From: Amazonocrinis nigriterrae CENA67
Lineage (GTDB): Bacteria; Cyanobacteriota; Cyanobacteriia; Cyanobacteriales; Nostocaceae
Length of the DNA: 55,759 nucleotides
Assembly (NCBI RefSeq): GCF_016056305.1
Contig: NZ_JAECZC010000036.1
Location: forward strand, 1 to 55,759
Direction of reading: 5' to 3'
The position numbers and the translations under genes are program-made. Shown one piece after another: positions 9,956 to 18,723 of this stretch. Under the pieces are notes generated by a model. It had not been told where the DNA came from and ran no database searches. It was given only the letters and a program-made list of their open reading frames with translations. Each line of letters opens with the position of its first letter. The stretch's first letter is position 1.

Positions 9956-11566
9956 GTGACTAATCAAGAGCAAAAACCCTCTCGTTCATTCGCCGGGATT
10001 GCTGGTATTGTTGCCGCAGCCACATTAATTAGTAAAGTCTTTGGTTTAATACGACAGCAAGCGATCGCAGCTGCTTTTGGTGTTGGTGCTGCTGCTACAG
10101 CCTACAGCTACGCCTATATTATTCCAGGCTTTCTCTTAATACTACTGGGTGGGGTGAATGGGCCATTACATAGTGCGATCGTCAGCGTTTTAGCCAGGCG
10201 CAAGCAACAAGAAGCTGCTTCCTTAGTGGAAACGGTGACAACACTGGTGGGTGGATTGCTGTTGCTGGTGACATTTGCTCAGATTTTCTTGGCAGATGAG
10301 ATTGTTGATATTGTCGGTCATGGTTTGTCACCGACAACCAGGGCGATCGCTATTCAACAGATCCAAATCATGGCGCCAATGGCTTTATTTTCCGGTTTAA
10401 TTGGCATCGGCTTTGGCACTCTCAATACAGCCAATCAATACTGGTTACTCTCCATTAGTCCTTTATTATCAAGTGTGACTGTTGTCGCAGGCATCGGTAT
10501 TTTAGCTTTGCAATATGGCAAAGACATTATTAAGCCAGAATATGCTTTTATCGGTGGCATGGTATTAGCTTGGGGAACCTTGTTAGGAGCAATTCTTCAG
10601 TGGTTGGTGCAGTTAATTGTGCAATGGCGGTTAGGATTAGGCACATTACGGTTGCGATTTGATTTTAAATCTCCGGGTGTTCAAGAAGTAATTAGAATCA
10701 TGACTCCGGCAACAATTTCCTCCGGGATGATGCCAATTAATGTTGCCACAGACCTTTATTTTGCTAGTCCAATTCCTGGTGCTGCGGCTGGCTTTAACTA
10801 TGCCAATTTGCTGGTGCAAACACCTTTAGGAATTATTTCTAATATTATTTTGTTGCCCCTGTTACCGATATTTGCCAAACTTGCCGAACCAGAAAATTGG
10901 CCAGATTTAAAATTACGCATTCGTCAGGGTTTATTACTCACCGCTTTTACTATGCTACCTTTGGGGGCATTAATGGTGGTTTTATCTGTACCAATTGTAC
11001 AGGTAATATATGAGCGTGGTGCTTTTAAGCAAGATGCTACAGAGTTGGTATCTTCGCTGTTGGTTGCTTACGGTATTGGCATGTTTGCTTATTTGGGGCG
11101 TGATGTCTTAGTGCGGGTGTTTTATGCCTTGGGCGATGGACAGACACCTTTTCGCATTAGTACTTTTAACATCTTGCTCAATGTTGCACTCGATTGGATT
11201 TTCGTTAAACCTTTTGGTGCCCCTGGTTTAGTGTTAGCAACAGTGGGTGTCAATTGTAGCTCAATGTTGATGCTGTTGTGGTTGCTCGATCGCAAGCTGA
11301 ATGGTTTACCTTGGCGTGAGTGGACTGTGCCAATTCTCGGTTTAACTGCGGGTAGTATCGTCTCTGGCATAGCCAGCTACGCTACTCTGGTTGCTTGTCA
11401 GCAGGTATTAGGTAAACAGGGTTTACTGATTCTACTGTTGCAGTTAAGCATATCTGGTTTAGTGGGGATTGTAGTATTTGGAGCGATCGCTTCATTCATG
11501 AAAATCCCAGAAGTCAATACTTTTGTGGATCGTATGCGCCAGCGCTTTTTCAAGGCTAAAGGATGA
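9956..11566 (+). CDS. murJ: lipid II flippase MurJ (MviN family)
   Basis: A polytopic membrane protein of the MOP superfamily that moves lipid-linked peptidoglycan precursor across the cytoplasmic membrane. Its 536 residues and roughly 14 hydrophobic segments fit MurJ. The N-terminal signature SFAGIAGIVAAATLISKVFGLIR is followed by family segments such as GGVNGPLHSA, APMALFSGLIGIGFGTLN and YALGDGQTPFR. The start is GTG at 9956. It is monocistronic, followed within 40 bases by a strong terminator (11603-11640). It forms a loose envelope-biogenesis theme with the LCP gene and the SH3-like gene that follows. Confidence 0.94.
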   Translation: MTNQEQKPSRSFAGIAGIVAAATLISKVFGLIRQQAIAAAFGVGAAATAYSYAYIIPGFLLILLGGVNGPLHSAIVSVLARRKQQEAASLVETVTTLVGGLLLLVTFAQIFLADEIVDIVGHGLSPTTRAIAIQQIQIMAPMALFSGLIGIGFGTLNTANQYWLLSISPLLSSVTVVAGIGILALQYGKDIIKPEYAFIGGMVLAWGTLLGAILQWLVQLIVQWRLGLGTLRLRFDFKSPGVQEVIRIMTPATISSGMMPINVATDLYFASPIPGAAAGFNYANLLVQTPLGIISNIILLPLLPIFAKLAEPENWPDLKLRIRQGLLLTAFTMLPLGALMVVLSVPIVQVIYERGAFKQDATELVSSLLVAYGIGMFAYLGRDVLVRVFYALGDGQTPFRISTFNILLNVALDWIFVKPFGAPGLVLATVGVNCSSMLMLLWLLDRKLNGLPWREWTVPILGLTAGSIVSGIASYATLVACQQVLGKQGLLILLLQLSISGLVGIVVFGAIASFMKIPEVNTFVDRMRQRFFKAKG

Positions 11567-11602
11567 AGCATTTAAACATCTTTTAAGCGGCTTATTGAGG
11601 CT

Positions 11603-11640
11603 AAGATGAAGTATAAATTTTGATACTTCATCTTTTTTAT
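11603..11640 (+). terminator. rho-independent terminator of murJ
   Basis: A perfect 12-base stem (AAGATGAAGTAT / ATACTTCATCTT) with an eight-base loop is followed by TTTTTAT. It lies 37 bases after the murJ stop. Confidence 0.88.
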
Positions 11641-11724
11641 TAAGTAAATAATAATACCCCTCAACAGTAGTAAAATATTTTCACGTCAGAGTTGATACAC
11701 TTACAATCTATTTTGCACTCTTTC

Positions 11725-12369
11725 ATGAGTGAAATTGAGGTCAAAAACGTGGAATTTCATAAGTTATTGTATATTTTTAGTGTAGTAAATATTGCTAATT
11801 TTGCTCTTAGTTTACCTGTTTTAGCTCAAATAGAAGAAAATCAGTTCAATTCTCCATCGGCTAGTTGTCGTGCAACTAAAGTAGATACTCCAATTTTCCA
11901 AGAACCCTCAACAACATCTAACGCTATTAGGATATTTTCTGCAAATACAAAGGTTTCCTTAGCATATATCCCAGCTAATGGAGATAGATTTGTGAGAATT
12001 CAATCTCCTACTTCCGGGTTTATTCAAACTGCTGTACTCAAGTATTGTGAAACGAATAACAGTGAGCAAAAACCTTGGAATAGACCAACTATTAACAGTG
12101 TCTGTCGGCAAATTGTACGACCAGAAATTATTATACGTAGTGAACCTAGTACGAGAGGAAACTACATCACAACACTTTATCCAAATACAAGAGTGTTTGT
12201 GAACTTGACAACAGGTAATGTAGTTAAGTCCTACAGATCCGAAAATTACATATGGGTAGAAATCGACCTTGCTAGAAGTTTTCCCGGTGAATTATCCGGT
12301 AATGGTTGGATAGTCAATACTGACTTAGTAAATACTCCTGGATTGAGCAACTTGGCTTATTGCGGTTAG
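11725..12369 (+). CDS. secreted protein with two SH3b-like domains
   Basis: An N-terminal hydrophobic segment (YIFSVVNIANFALSLPVLAQ) looks like a signal peptide with cleavage after VLA. Two SH3b-like units follow: one from SCRATKVDTPIFQEPS to LKYC, and one from VCRQIVRPEIIIRSEPS to LAYC. Each starts and ends with cysteine, suggesting one disulfide per unit. Bacterial SH3b domains often bind cell-wall peptides, which would suit its place after murJ, but the actual role is unknown. Start choice is uncertain: TTG 11692, ATG 11725 or GTG 11749, the last having GAGG eight bases upstream. Confidence 0.72.
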   Translation: MSEIEVKNVEFHKLLYIFSVVNIANFALSLPVLAQIEENQFNSPSASCRATKVDTPIFQEPSTTSNAIRIFSANTKVSLAYIPANGDRFVRIQSPTSGFIQTAVLKYCETNNSEQKPWNRPTINSVCRQIVRPEIIIRSEPSTRGNYITTLYPNTRVFVNLTTGNVVKSYRSENYIWVEIDLARSFPGELSGNGWIVNTDLVNTPGLSNLAYCG

Positions 12370-12407
12370 TAAAGGAAGTCGGCAAAAATAAACATAATTA
12401 TATTAAT

Positions 12408-12440
12408 AAGGGTAAAGGTTAAAACCTTTACCCTTTCTTA
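12408..12440 (+). terminator. rho-independent terminator, possibly bidirectional
   Basis: A 13-base perfect stem (AAGGGTAAAGGTT / AACCTTTACCCTT) with a two-base loop is followed by TCTTA. It lies 38 bases after the SH3-protein stop. The symmetric A/T flanks would allow termination from both directions. Confidence 0.75.
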
Positions 12441-12610
12441 CAAAAGTTTACAGAGTTCGATTTTATCGCGCCTACTGACTTAACTGTCCTCACAAGTTTC
12501 TCAAATTGTTCTTCTATCATCCTAATTGTAAAACTTGGAACACCTGAAAAAGAGGCCAGAGCAATAACGACGAAAGAACTTAGAAAAGTCCATTGAATTG
12601 ATCTAACTTC
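12428..12610 (-). pseudogene. small open frame or gene relic upstream of hoxE
   Basis: The minus strand is open for 60 codons and reads plausibly as protein: a hydrophobic helix (WTFLSSFVVIALASFSG), then an amphipathic segment (RMIEEQFEKLVRTVKSVG). No ATG, GTG or TTG start exists in frame before the helix, so it is either a relic or begins at the internal ATG of RMIEEQ. A weakly similar stretch (KLVKKLEELVRS) can be read on the minus strand just upstream of hoxW at about 22800-22860. I do not recognise the family. Confidence 0.3.
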
Positions 12611-12626
12611 TCAAAAGGCTCAAACC

Positions 12627-13160
12627 ATGAATTCAGCATCTGCTGTTAAAACTAACAACACGGTAAAAGCACCAAGAGCAACTCGTGGTGATCAGCGCTT
12701 CAAGATGCTGGATGCAACTATCAAACGCTACCAGTATCAACAGGATGCACTCATTGAGATATTGCATAAAGCGCAAGAACTTTTTGGTTACTTAGAAAAA
12801 GATGTATTAATTTACATTGCACATCAGCTTAAACTGCCACCTAGTCGAGTTTATGGTGTTGCCACATTCTACCATTTGTTTTCACTTGCACCTAGTGGTG
12901 TACATACTTGTGTGGTATGTACGGGTACCGTTTGTTACGTCAAAGGCGCTCAAGCTATCCTGGCAAATTTAGAAAAGTCTGCCCACATCCAAGCTGGTGA
13001 AACCTCGGCAGATGGTCAGATTTCACTGCTAACAGCAAGGTGTTTAGGTGCCTGTGGGATTGCACCGGCTGTAGTATTTGATGGCACTGTTTTAGGCAAT
13101 CAAACCCCTGAATCAGTTCTTGATCACATCAAAGGATGGTTGCAAGATGGATCTACCTGA
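12627..13160 (+). CDS. hoxE: bidirectional [NiFe] hydrogenase diaphorase subunit HoxE
   Basis: NuoE-like subunit of the HoxEFU diaphorase of the soluble NAD(P)-linked or ferredoxin-linked [NiFe] hydrogenase. The thioredoxin-like [2Fe-2S] domain has its four ligands at Cys98 and Cys103 (C-x4-C, in [12 protein letters not shown]) and Cys139 and Cys143 (C-x3-C, in ARCLGACG). The 177 residues are the usual length. It is the first gene of the hox operon and its 3' end overlaps the start of hoxF by 14 bases, implying translational coupling. No promoter could be fixed in the 257 bases upstream, which contain the terminator of the preceding gene and a possible gene relic. Confidence 0.96.
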   Translation: MNSASAVKTNNTVKAPRATRGDQRFKMLDATIKRYQYQQDALIEILHKAQELFGYLEKDVLIYIAHQLKLPPSRVYGVATFYHLFSLAPSGVHTCVVCTGTVCYVKGAQAILANLEKSAHIQAGETSADGQISLLTARCLGACGIAPAVVFDGTVLGNQTPESVLDHIKGWLQDGST

Positions 13161-14826
13161 ATTACTTGAAATTGCCCAAAAAGAACGTGCTTTAGAGAAA
13201 CCTGTGCAAATTCGCTGTTGTGTTGCAGCGGGTTGTCTGTCTGCCAATTCACAAGCTGTGAAACAGCGTTTAGAAGAGGCTGTAGAAGCAGAGAATTTAA
13301 CAGAAACAGTGGAGGTTCGTGGCGTTGGCTGTATGCGTTTGTGCTGTCAAGGGCCATTAGTGGAAGTGGGGAGTCGGGAGGAGCCACTGCGGTCTTGGGG
13401 TCTCCCCAAGTGGAGCATGTGGCGTTCGGGAGTCGGGAGTGGGGAAGAGTGTAAGCAATCTCTAAATAGCAAATTGTATGAGAAAGTTACACCTGATGAT
13501 GCACCTTCAATTATCGCCGCTCTCAATGAAGGAGAGACAACAGTCCAACAAGGCGATTTAACTCATCCATTTTTTACATACCAGATGCCGATTGTCTTAG
13601 AAAACAGTGGCAAAATTGATCCCGAACGCATTCAATCTTATATTGCTGCTAAAGGTTATCAAGCCCTTTACCATGTCTTACGGGAGATGACACCCAACCA
13701 AGTAGTAGATACTATTACCCGCAGTGGTTTACGGGGACGTGGTGGTGCTGGCTATCCTACAGGTGTCAAATGGGCAACAGTTGCTAAAGCAAAAGGCGAT
13801 CGCAAGTTCGTAATCTGCAACGCCGATGAAGGCGATCCAGGTGCGTTTATGGATCGTAGTGTCCTAGAAAGTGATCCTCATCGCGTTTTAGAAGGAATGG
13901 CGATCGCAGCTTATGCTGTAGGAGCAAATCAAGGCTACATCTACATCCGCGCAGAATATCCCGTTGCTATTAACCGTCTGCAAACTGCAATTCGCCAAGC
14001 CCAACGTCTTGGCATTTTGGGCAGTCAAATTTTTGACTCTCGATTTGATTTTAAAATTGATATTCGTATCGGTGCAGGAGCTTATGTCTGCGGTGAAGAA
14101 ACTGCTTTAATGGCTTCTATTGAAGGTAAACGCGGCACTCCTCATCCCCGTCCGCCTTATCCTGCTGAATCTGGTTTGTGGGGTTATCCTACTTTAATTA
14201 ATAACGTTGAAACCTACGCCAATGTTGCACCTATTATCCGCAAAGGTGCTGACTGGTTCGCCAACATTGGCACTTCCAAGAGCAAAGGCACAAAAGTTTT
14301 TGCCTTGGCAGGCAAAATCCGTAACACAGGTTTGATAGAAGTACCCATGGGAACTTCATTAAAACAGATTGTAGAAGCAATGGGCGGTGGCGTACCCAAT
14401 GGCGGTGTAGTCAAAGCAGTGCAAACTGGTGGCCCTTCTGGGGGATGTATTCCAGCAGCAGCTTTTGATAGTCCCGTGGATTATGAATCACTCACTCAAC
14501 TCGGTTCGATGATGGGTTCCGGTGGCATGATTGTCATGGATGAAACTACCAACATGGTGGATGTCGCCCGCTTCTTCATGGAATTTTGCATGGATGAATC
14601 TTGCGGTAAATGTATTCCCTGTCGGGTGGGGACAGTGCAGTTGTATAAATTGTTGACAAAGATTAGTGAGGGTAAAGCATCTCTTGCTGACTTAGAACTG
14701 CTAGAAGAACTATGTGACATGGTAAAGCATACCAGCTTGTGCGGTCTTGGTCAGTCTGCGCCCAATCCAGTATTTAGTACCTTGCGTTACTTCCGTGATG
14801 AATATTTGGTTTTGATTAGTCATTAG
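13147..14826 (+). CDS. hoxF: hydrogenase diaphorase subunit HoxF, with in-frame repeat insertion
   Basis: FMN- and NAD(H)-binding subunit of the Hox diaphorase. The N-terminal thioredoxin-like [2Fe-2S] domain (about 1-74; CCVAAGC and [10 protein letters not shown]) is joined to a NuoF-like part. The NuoF-like part has the nucleotide loop [16 protein letters not shown] site [27 protein letters not shown] and a C-terminal [4Fe-4S] site (ESCGKCIPC ... SLCGLG). Residues about 75-109 (13369-13473) are not family sequence. They translate a dispersed 48-bp palindromic repeat plus flanking GGGAGTCGGGAGT repeats, landing exactly in the interdomain linker between LVEV and LYEKV. The reading frame is intact. 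I start it at ATG 13147, inside the hoxE end. A start at 13120 is possible but less likely. Confidence 0.95.
   Translation: MDLPELLEIAQKERALEKPVQIRCCVAAGCLSANSQAVKQRLEEAVEAENLTETVEVRGVGCMRLCCQGPLVEVGSREEPLRSWGLPKWSMWRSGVGSGEECKQSLNSKLYEKVTPDDAPSIIAALNEGETTVQQGDLTHPFFTYQMPIVLENSGKIDPERIQSYIAAKGYQALYHVLREMTPNQVVDTITRSGLRGRGGAGYPTGVKWATVAKAKGDRKFVICNADEGDPGAFMDRSVLESDPHRVLEGMAIAAYAVGANQGYIYIRAEYPVAINRLQTAIRQAQRLGILGSQIFDSRFDFKIDIRIGAGAYVCGEETALMASIEGKRGTPHPRPPYPAESGLWGYPTLINNVETYANVAPIIRKGADWFANIGTSKSKGTKVFALAGKIRNTGLIEVPMGTSLKQIVEAMGGGVPNGGVVKAVQTGGPSGGCIPAAAFDSPVDYESLTQLGSMMGSGGMIVMDETTNMVDVARFFMEFCMDESCGKCIPCRVGTVQLYKLLTKISEGKASLADLELLEELCDMVKHTSLCGLGQSAPNPVFSTLRYFRDEYLVLISH
13369..13473 (+). 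repeat. palindromic repeat inserted in frame in hoxF
   Basis: The core at 13379-13426 (48 bp) is the exact reverse complement of the unit found three times at 25312-25467. It holds a perfect hairpin, CTTGGGG-TCT-CCCCAAG. It is bordered on both sides by GGGAGTCGGGAG-type short repeats normally seen between genes. It encodes [16 protein letters not shown] within HoxF and adds about 34 codons. Confidence 0.9.
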
Positions 14827-14926
14827 TCAATAGTCAATAGTCAATAGTTATTTGTCATTTGTATTTACAAAGAACTGGAAAAATTGTGCATTAATGCACA
14901 TTAGCTTCATAAGGAATAAATAATAA

Positions 14927-15643
14927 ATGGCAGTAAAAACATTAACAATCAATGAACAATTAATCAGCGCTCGTGAAGAGGAAACAATTCTGCAAGCAGC
15001 GCAGGATGCGGGGATTCACATTCCGACTTTGTGCCATTTAGAAGGAGTTGGAGATGTTGGGGCTTGTCGGCTTTGTTTAGTAGAAATTGCTGGCAGTAAT
15101 AAACTTCAACCTGCTTGTGTAACGAAAGTTGCTGAGGGGATGGAAGTGCAAACTTCTAGCGATCGCCTGCAAAAATATCGTCGCACAATTATAGAAATGC
15201 TGTTTGCTGAAGGTAATCACATTTGCTCGGTGTGCGTAGCTAATGGTAATTGCGAATTGCAAGACTTGGCAATTGAAATGGGTATGGATCATGTACGTTT
15301 AGATTACCATTTCCCCGATCGCAAAGTCGATGTTTCTCACGATCGCTTTGGCGTAGACCACAACCGTTGTGTTCTTTGCACTCGTTGCGTACGTGTTTGT
15401 GACGAAATCGAAGGAGCGCATACTTGGGACATGGCAGGCAGAGGCACAAATTCCCATGTAATCACCGATTTAAATCAACCTTGGGGAACCTCAGATACTT
15501 GTACATCCTGTGGCAAATGCGTTAATGCTTGTCCAACAGGTGCAATTTTTTACCAAGGCTCCAGCGTCGGTGAAATGAAACGCGATCGCGCCAAACTCAA
15601 TTTCCTAGTCACAGCACGGGAGAAACAGGAATGGAACCTTTAG
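14927..15643 (+). CDS. hoxU: hydrogenase diaphorase subunit HoxU
   Basis: Electron-transfer subunit, similar to the N-terminal part of NuoG, that wires the diaphorase to the hydrogenase dimer. Ligands visible: plant-type [2Fe-2S] with Cys36, Cys47, Cys50 and Cys64; a [4Fe-4S] site with His98, Cys100, Cys103 and Cys109 ([15 protein letters not shown]); and two ferredoxin-type [4Fe-4S] motifs ([11 protein letters not shown] and [14 protein letters not shown]). The 238 residues are full length. A 100-bp gap from hoxF includes TCAATAG heptamers. AAGGAAT lies just upstream of the ATG. Confidence 0.96.
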   Translation: MAVKTLTINEQLISAREEETILQAAQDAGIHIPTLCHLEGVGDVGACRLCLVEIAGSNKLQPACVTKVAEGMEVQTSSDRLQKYRRTIIEMLFAEGNHICSVCVANGNCELQDLAIEMGMDHVRLDYHFPDRKVDVSHDRFGVDHNRCVLCTRCVRVCDEIEGAHTWDMAGRGTNSHVITDLNQPWGTSDTCTSCGKCVNACPTGAIFYQGSSVGEMKRDRAKLNFLVTAREKQEWNL

Positions 15644-15770
15644 AGATGGGTAATGGGTAATGGGTAATAGGTAATGGGTGAGATCTGATGACTAATAGTA
15701 AAATCCAATTCCCAATTCCCGAATTACGAATTACGAATTACGAATTACGAATTACGAATTACGAATTATT
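15644..15770. repeat. heptamer arrays between hoxU and hoxY
   Basis: Two arrays fill the gap. TAATGGG-type heptamers run from about 15647 to 15680. GAATTAC is repeated six times at 15721-15762, with a seventh variant copy (GAATTAT) that abuts the hoxY ATG at 15771. There is no recognisable Shine-Dalgarno sequence in front of hoxY, because the array occupies its place. Confidence 0.92.
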
Positions 15771-16316
15771 ATGGCTCGTTTAAAATTAGCAACGGTTTGG
15801 CTAGGCGGCTGTTCTGGCTGTCACATGTCTTTTCTCGATTTGGATGAATGGCTGATTGATTTAGCAACACTGGTAGATTTAGTTTATAGTCCCTTCGCTG
15901 ATATTAAAGAATATCCAGAAGGTGTGGATGTGGTGTTAGTCGAAGGTGCAATTGCTAACGAGGAGCATTTGGAAACGATTCGCAAAGTCAGAGAGCGATC
16001 GCAAATTCTTGTTTCTTTTGGCGATTGTGCTGTCACTGGCAATGTTACTGCTTTACGCAACCCTTTAGGTAGTGCCGAACCTGTTCTCCAACGTTGTTAC
16101 ATCGAAGCAGCCGATATTCACGCCACAATTCCCTATGAACCGGGTATTGTACCACCCTTATTAGATCGAGTCATACCAGTCCATTCATTAGTAGCAGTTG
16201 ATGTGTACTTACCAGGTTGTCCACCTGATGCAACTCGGATTAAAGCAGCGTTAGAGCCATTGTTAAAAGGAGAAAAACCACTGCTTGTAGGACGCGAATT
16301 TATCAAGTTTGGTTAA
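15771..16316 (+). CDS. hoxY: [NiFe] hydrogenase small subunit HoxY
   Basis: Small subunit of the bidirectional hydrogenase, carrying the proximal [4Fe-4S] cluster that passes electrons from the NiFe site to the HoxEFU diaphorase. Probable ligands are Cys14 and Cys17 (GGCSGCHMSFLDLD), Cys86 (FGDCAVTGN) and Cys150 (LPGCPPDA). At 181 residues it is the short, single-cluster form without a signal peptide, so the enzyme is cytoplasmic or thylakoid-associated. The start codon directly follows a GAATTAC array, so translation may depend on leaderless-like or repeat-affected initiation. Confidence 0.96.
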   Translation: MARLKLATVWLGGCSGCHMSFLDLDEWLIDLATLVDLVYSPFADIKEYPEGVDVVLVEGAIANEEHLETIRKVRERSQILVSFGDCAVTGNVTALRNPLGSAEPVLQRCYIEAADIHATIPYEPGIVPPLLDRVIPVHSLVAVDVYLPGCPPDATRIKAALEPLLKGEKPLLVGREFIKFG

Positions 16317-16401
16317 CTTTCAAGAAACACTTAGTTTTTTCATAATTTTGTTTAATACCATTTCTCTAAAATCCGGCAACACATTCAAACCCCGCAACGC
16401 A

Positions 16402-16430
16402 GTAGAGACGATTCGCCGAATCGTTTCTAC
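16402..16430. repeat. dispersed hairpin repeat
   Basis: GTAGAGACGATTCG and its near-perfect complement surround a single base, giving a 14-base stem with one G:T-type mismatch. This looks like a dispersed cyanobacterial hairpin repeat rather than a terminator, as no T-run follows. It lies between hoxY and the CBS-CP12 gene. Confidence 0.7.
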
Positions 16431-16491
16431 AATTACGAATTACGAATTGGTATCAGTCCTGGATTCTAAAAGATTTTTGAGGTGATTGACT

Positions 16492-17127
16492 ATGCTAAAA
16501 GCTGTAGACATTATGACTAAAGACGTTGCCACAATTCGCAGTTCTGCAACGGTGGCTGAAGCAGTCAGACTATTAAAAGCAAGGGACTGGAAAGCGCTGG
16601 TTGTAGATCGCCGCCATGAACAAGACGCCTACGGCATTATTACCGAAAGCGATATTGTGTATAAAGTGATTGCTTATGGCAAAGATCCCTCTAAGGTGCG
16701 TGTTTATGAAGTGATGACCAAGCCTTGTATTATCGTTAATCCTGACCTTGGCTTAGAATACATCGCACGGTTATTCGCCGACCATAATTTACACAGAGCG
16801 CCGGTGATTCAGGGCGAACTACTGGGTATCATTTCTTTGGCTGACATTATAGCTAATAGTAACTTTCTTGAGCAACCCCACACTATTCTATTAGAACAAC
16901 AGCTTCAAGACGAAATTAAAAAAGCTCGTACCATTTGCGATCAAAAAGGCATGTATTCAGAAGAATGTGCAGCTGCTTGGGATGCAATAGAAGAATTACA
17001 AGCTGAGATAGCACATCAAAGGGCTGAGAAAGTAGTGAAAACAGCCTTTGAAGAATACTGTGATGAATATCCACAAGCCAAAACAATCTACGATAACTGG
17101 TACAGTACTTGGCCTGATGCTCGGTAA
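16492..17127 (+). CDS. CBS-domain pair fused to a CP12-like domain, within the hox operon
   Basis: Residues about 3-130 form a tandem CBS pair (AVDIMTKDVATIRSSATVAE ... GIITESDIV; YEVMTKPCIIVNPDLGLEY ... GIISLADII), which typically binds adenine nucleotides. Residues about 140-195 match CP12: a C-x9-C pair (TICDQKGMYSEEC) followed by the CP12 core AAAWDAIEELQAEIAHQRA. CP12 itself bridges GAPDH and phosphoribulokinase in a redox-controlled complex. The usual C-terminal pair is incomplete here: YC is present, but the second cysteine and the ECRxYDD end are replaced by KTIYDNWYSTWPDAR. I start at ATG 16492, with GAGG nine bases upstream. CBS-CP12 fusions are known in cyanobacteria; the hox-operon setting suggests energy or redox control of the hydrogenase (inference). 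Confidence 0.88.
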   Translation: MLKAVDIMTKDVATIRSSATVAEAVRLLKARDWKALVVDRRHEQDAYGIITESDIVYKVIAYGKDPSKVRVYEVMTKPCIIVNPDLGLEYIARLFADHNLHRAPVIQGELLGIISLADIIANSNFLEQPHTILLEQQLQDEIKKARTICDQKGMYSEECAAAWDAIEELQAEIAHQRAEKVVKTAFEEYCDEYPQAKTIYDNWYSTWPDAR

Positions 17128-17190
17128 GGAACTTTCAAGAAACACAGGGAGTAGGGAGTAGGGGTTTGAAAGTGTTTTTTTCATATTTTG
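17128..17190 (+). terminator. terminator-like hairpin within the hox operon
   Basis: CTTTCAA at 17132 pairs with TTGAAAG at 17166, followed by TGTTTTTTT. The loop contains GGGAGTA repeats. The sequence is a second, interrupted copy of the one after the hoxY stop (16315-16350). It could attenuate transcription into hoxH, or simply be a repeat. Confidence 0.4.
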
Positions 17191-17274
17191 CGGGAGCGAA
17201 GAACGTGCCCGTTGGGCGCTTTCAAGCAAAAAAATATCCCACTGTTTACAGTCATCAGTCATCAGCCATCAGTC

Positions 17275-18723
17275 ATGAAAAAAGTCATCATCGACCCAGT
17301 TACCCGCATTGAAGGACACGCCAAAATTAGTATTTATCTGGACGATACAGGACAAGTGAGCGATGCTCGTTTTCATGTCACAGAATTTCGTGGTTTTGAA
17401 AAGTTTTGTGAAGGTCGCCCCTTGTGGGAAATGCCAGGAATTACGGCGCGAATTTGTGGAATTTGTCCAGTGAGTCATTTGTTGGCATCAGCGAAGGCGG
17501 GCGATCGCATCCTCGCTGTGACAATTCCCAAAGCAGCTGAAAAACTGCGTCGCTTGATGAATTTGGGGCAAATTATTCAATCTCACGCCTTGAGTTTCTT
17601 CCATCTCAGCGCCCCAGATTTGTTATTAGGAATGGATAGCGACCCCGAAAAACGTAATATATTTGGCTTAATTGCAGCTGAACCAGAATTTGCCCGTGGC
17701 GGAATTCGCTTGCGTCAATTTGGACAAGAGATTATTGAACAATTAGGAGGGCGTAAAATACATCCATCATGGGCGGTTCCTGGCGGTGTCCGTGAACCTT
17801 TATCCATAGAAGGACGCACCCATATTCAGAACCGCATTCCCGAAGTACGCACCACAATATTAGATGCACTGGGGAGATTTAAAAGCTTACTCGATGATTA
17901 TCAAAAAGAAGTGCAAACCTTTGGGAATTTTCCTACTTTATTTATGGGGTTAGTTACCCCTGATGGTTTATGGGAGAACTACTACGGATATATTCGTTTT
18001 GTAGATAGTGCGGGAAATATCATTGCTGATAAACTGGATGCAACTAATTATCAAGAATTTATTGGTGAAGCAGTTCAACCTGATTCTTATTTAAAGTCTC
18101 CTTACTATCGTCCTTTGGGTTATCCTAATGAAAGCGACTATTGTCGTTTAGATAGTGGTATTTATCGGGTAGGGCCGCTGGCACGTCTGAATATTTGCAG
18201 TCACATTGGTACACCTTTAGCTGATGCGGAGTTGAAAGAATTTAGAGATAGAGGAAAAGGCACTGTCACCTCATCATTTTTCTATCACTACGCCAGATTA
18301 ATTGAAATTTTGGCATCAATTGAGCGAATTGAAATATTACTAGATGACCCAGATTTACTATCAAATCGACTGCGTGCTGATGCTGGCATTAATCAATTAG
18401 AAGCAGTGGGTGTGAGTGAAGCACCACGCGGTACATTATTTCACCATTACAAAGTTGATGAAAATGGGTTGCTTCAGAAAGTAAATTTAGTCATTGCCAC
18501 AGGTCAGAATAATCTGGCAATGAATCGTACAGTCGCGCAAATTGCCCGACATTTTATTCATGGTTCAGAAATTCCTGAAGGTATGTTAAACCGTGTTGAA
18601 GCTGGAATTAGAGCTTTTGACCCTTGTTTAAGTTGTTCAACTCATGCCGCAGGACAAATGCCTTTGCATATTCAACTAGTTGGGATAAATGGGAGTATTG
18701 TAAATGAAATTTGGCGGAATTAA
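17275..18723 (+). CDS. hoxH: [NiFe] hydrogenase large subunit HoxH
   Basis: Catalytic subunit holding the NiFe(CN)2CO centre. Nickel ligands are in [10 protein letters not shown] (Cys61, Cys64) and DPCLSCSTH (Cys451, Cys454). The [18 protein letters not shown] start is typical. About 25 residues follow the last His ([10 protein letters not shown] ... WRN). This is the peptide that the maturation protease removes after nickel insertion, so the gene encodes a processable precursor. I use the ATG at 17275 because an upstream frame to 17188 is repeat-like. It is the last gene of the operon. A 58-codon frame (18704-18880) overlaps its end but is not recognised. Confidence 0.96.
   Translation: MKKVIIDPVTRIEGHAKISIYLDDTGQVSDARFHVTEFRGFEKFCEGRPLWEMPGITARICGICPVSHLLASAKAGDRILAVTIPKAAEKLRRLMNLGQIIQSHALSFFHLSAPDLLLGMDSDPEKRNIFGLIAAEPEFARGGIRLRQFGQEIIEQLGGRKIHPSWAVPGGVREPLSIEGRTHIQNRIPEVRTTILDALGRFKSLLDDYQKEVQTFGNFPTLFMGLVTPDGLWENYYGYIRFVDSAGNIIADKLDATNYQEFIGEAVQPDSYLKSPYYRPLGYPNESDYCRLDSGIYRVGPLARLNICSHIGTPLADAELKEFRDRGKGTVTSSFFYHYARLIEILASIERIEILLDDPDLLSNRLRADAGINQLEAVGVSEAPRGTLFHHYKVDENGLLQKVNLVIATGQNNLAMNRTVAQIARHFIHGSEIPEGMLNRVEAGIRAFDPCLSCSTHAAGQMPLHIQLVGINGSIVNEIWRN

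Noticed and set aside
13120-13146. Upstream start for hoxF
   Set aside because: The extra nine residues (MITSKDGCK) are just hoxE DNA read in another frame; ATG 13147 fits the family start.
15721-15770. Heptamer arrays (here and at 2941, 18895, 54468) considered as CRISPR
   Set aside because: Units are 7-9 bases without unique spacers; they are short tandem repeats.
16492-17127. CBS-domain protein considered as a foreign insertion unrelated to hox
   Set aside because: It is in the same direction with ordinary operon spacing, and the CP12 half gives a plausible metabolic link, so I keep it as an operon member although direct repeats flank it.
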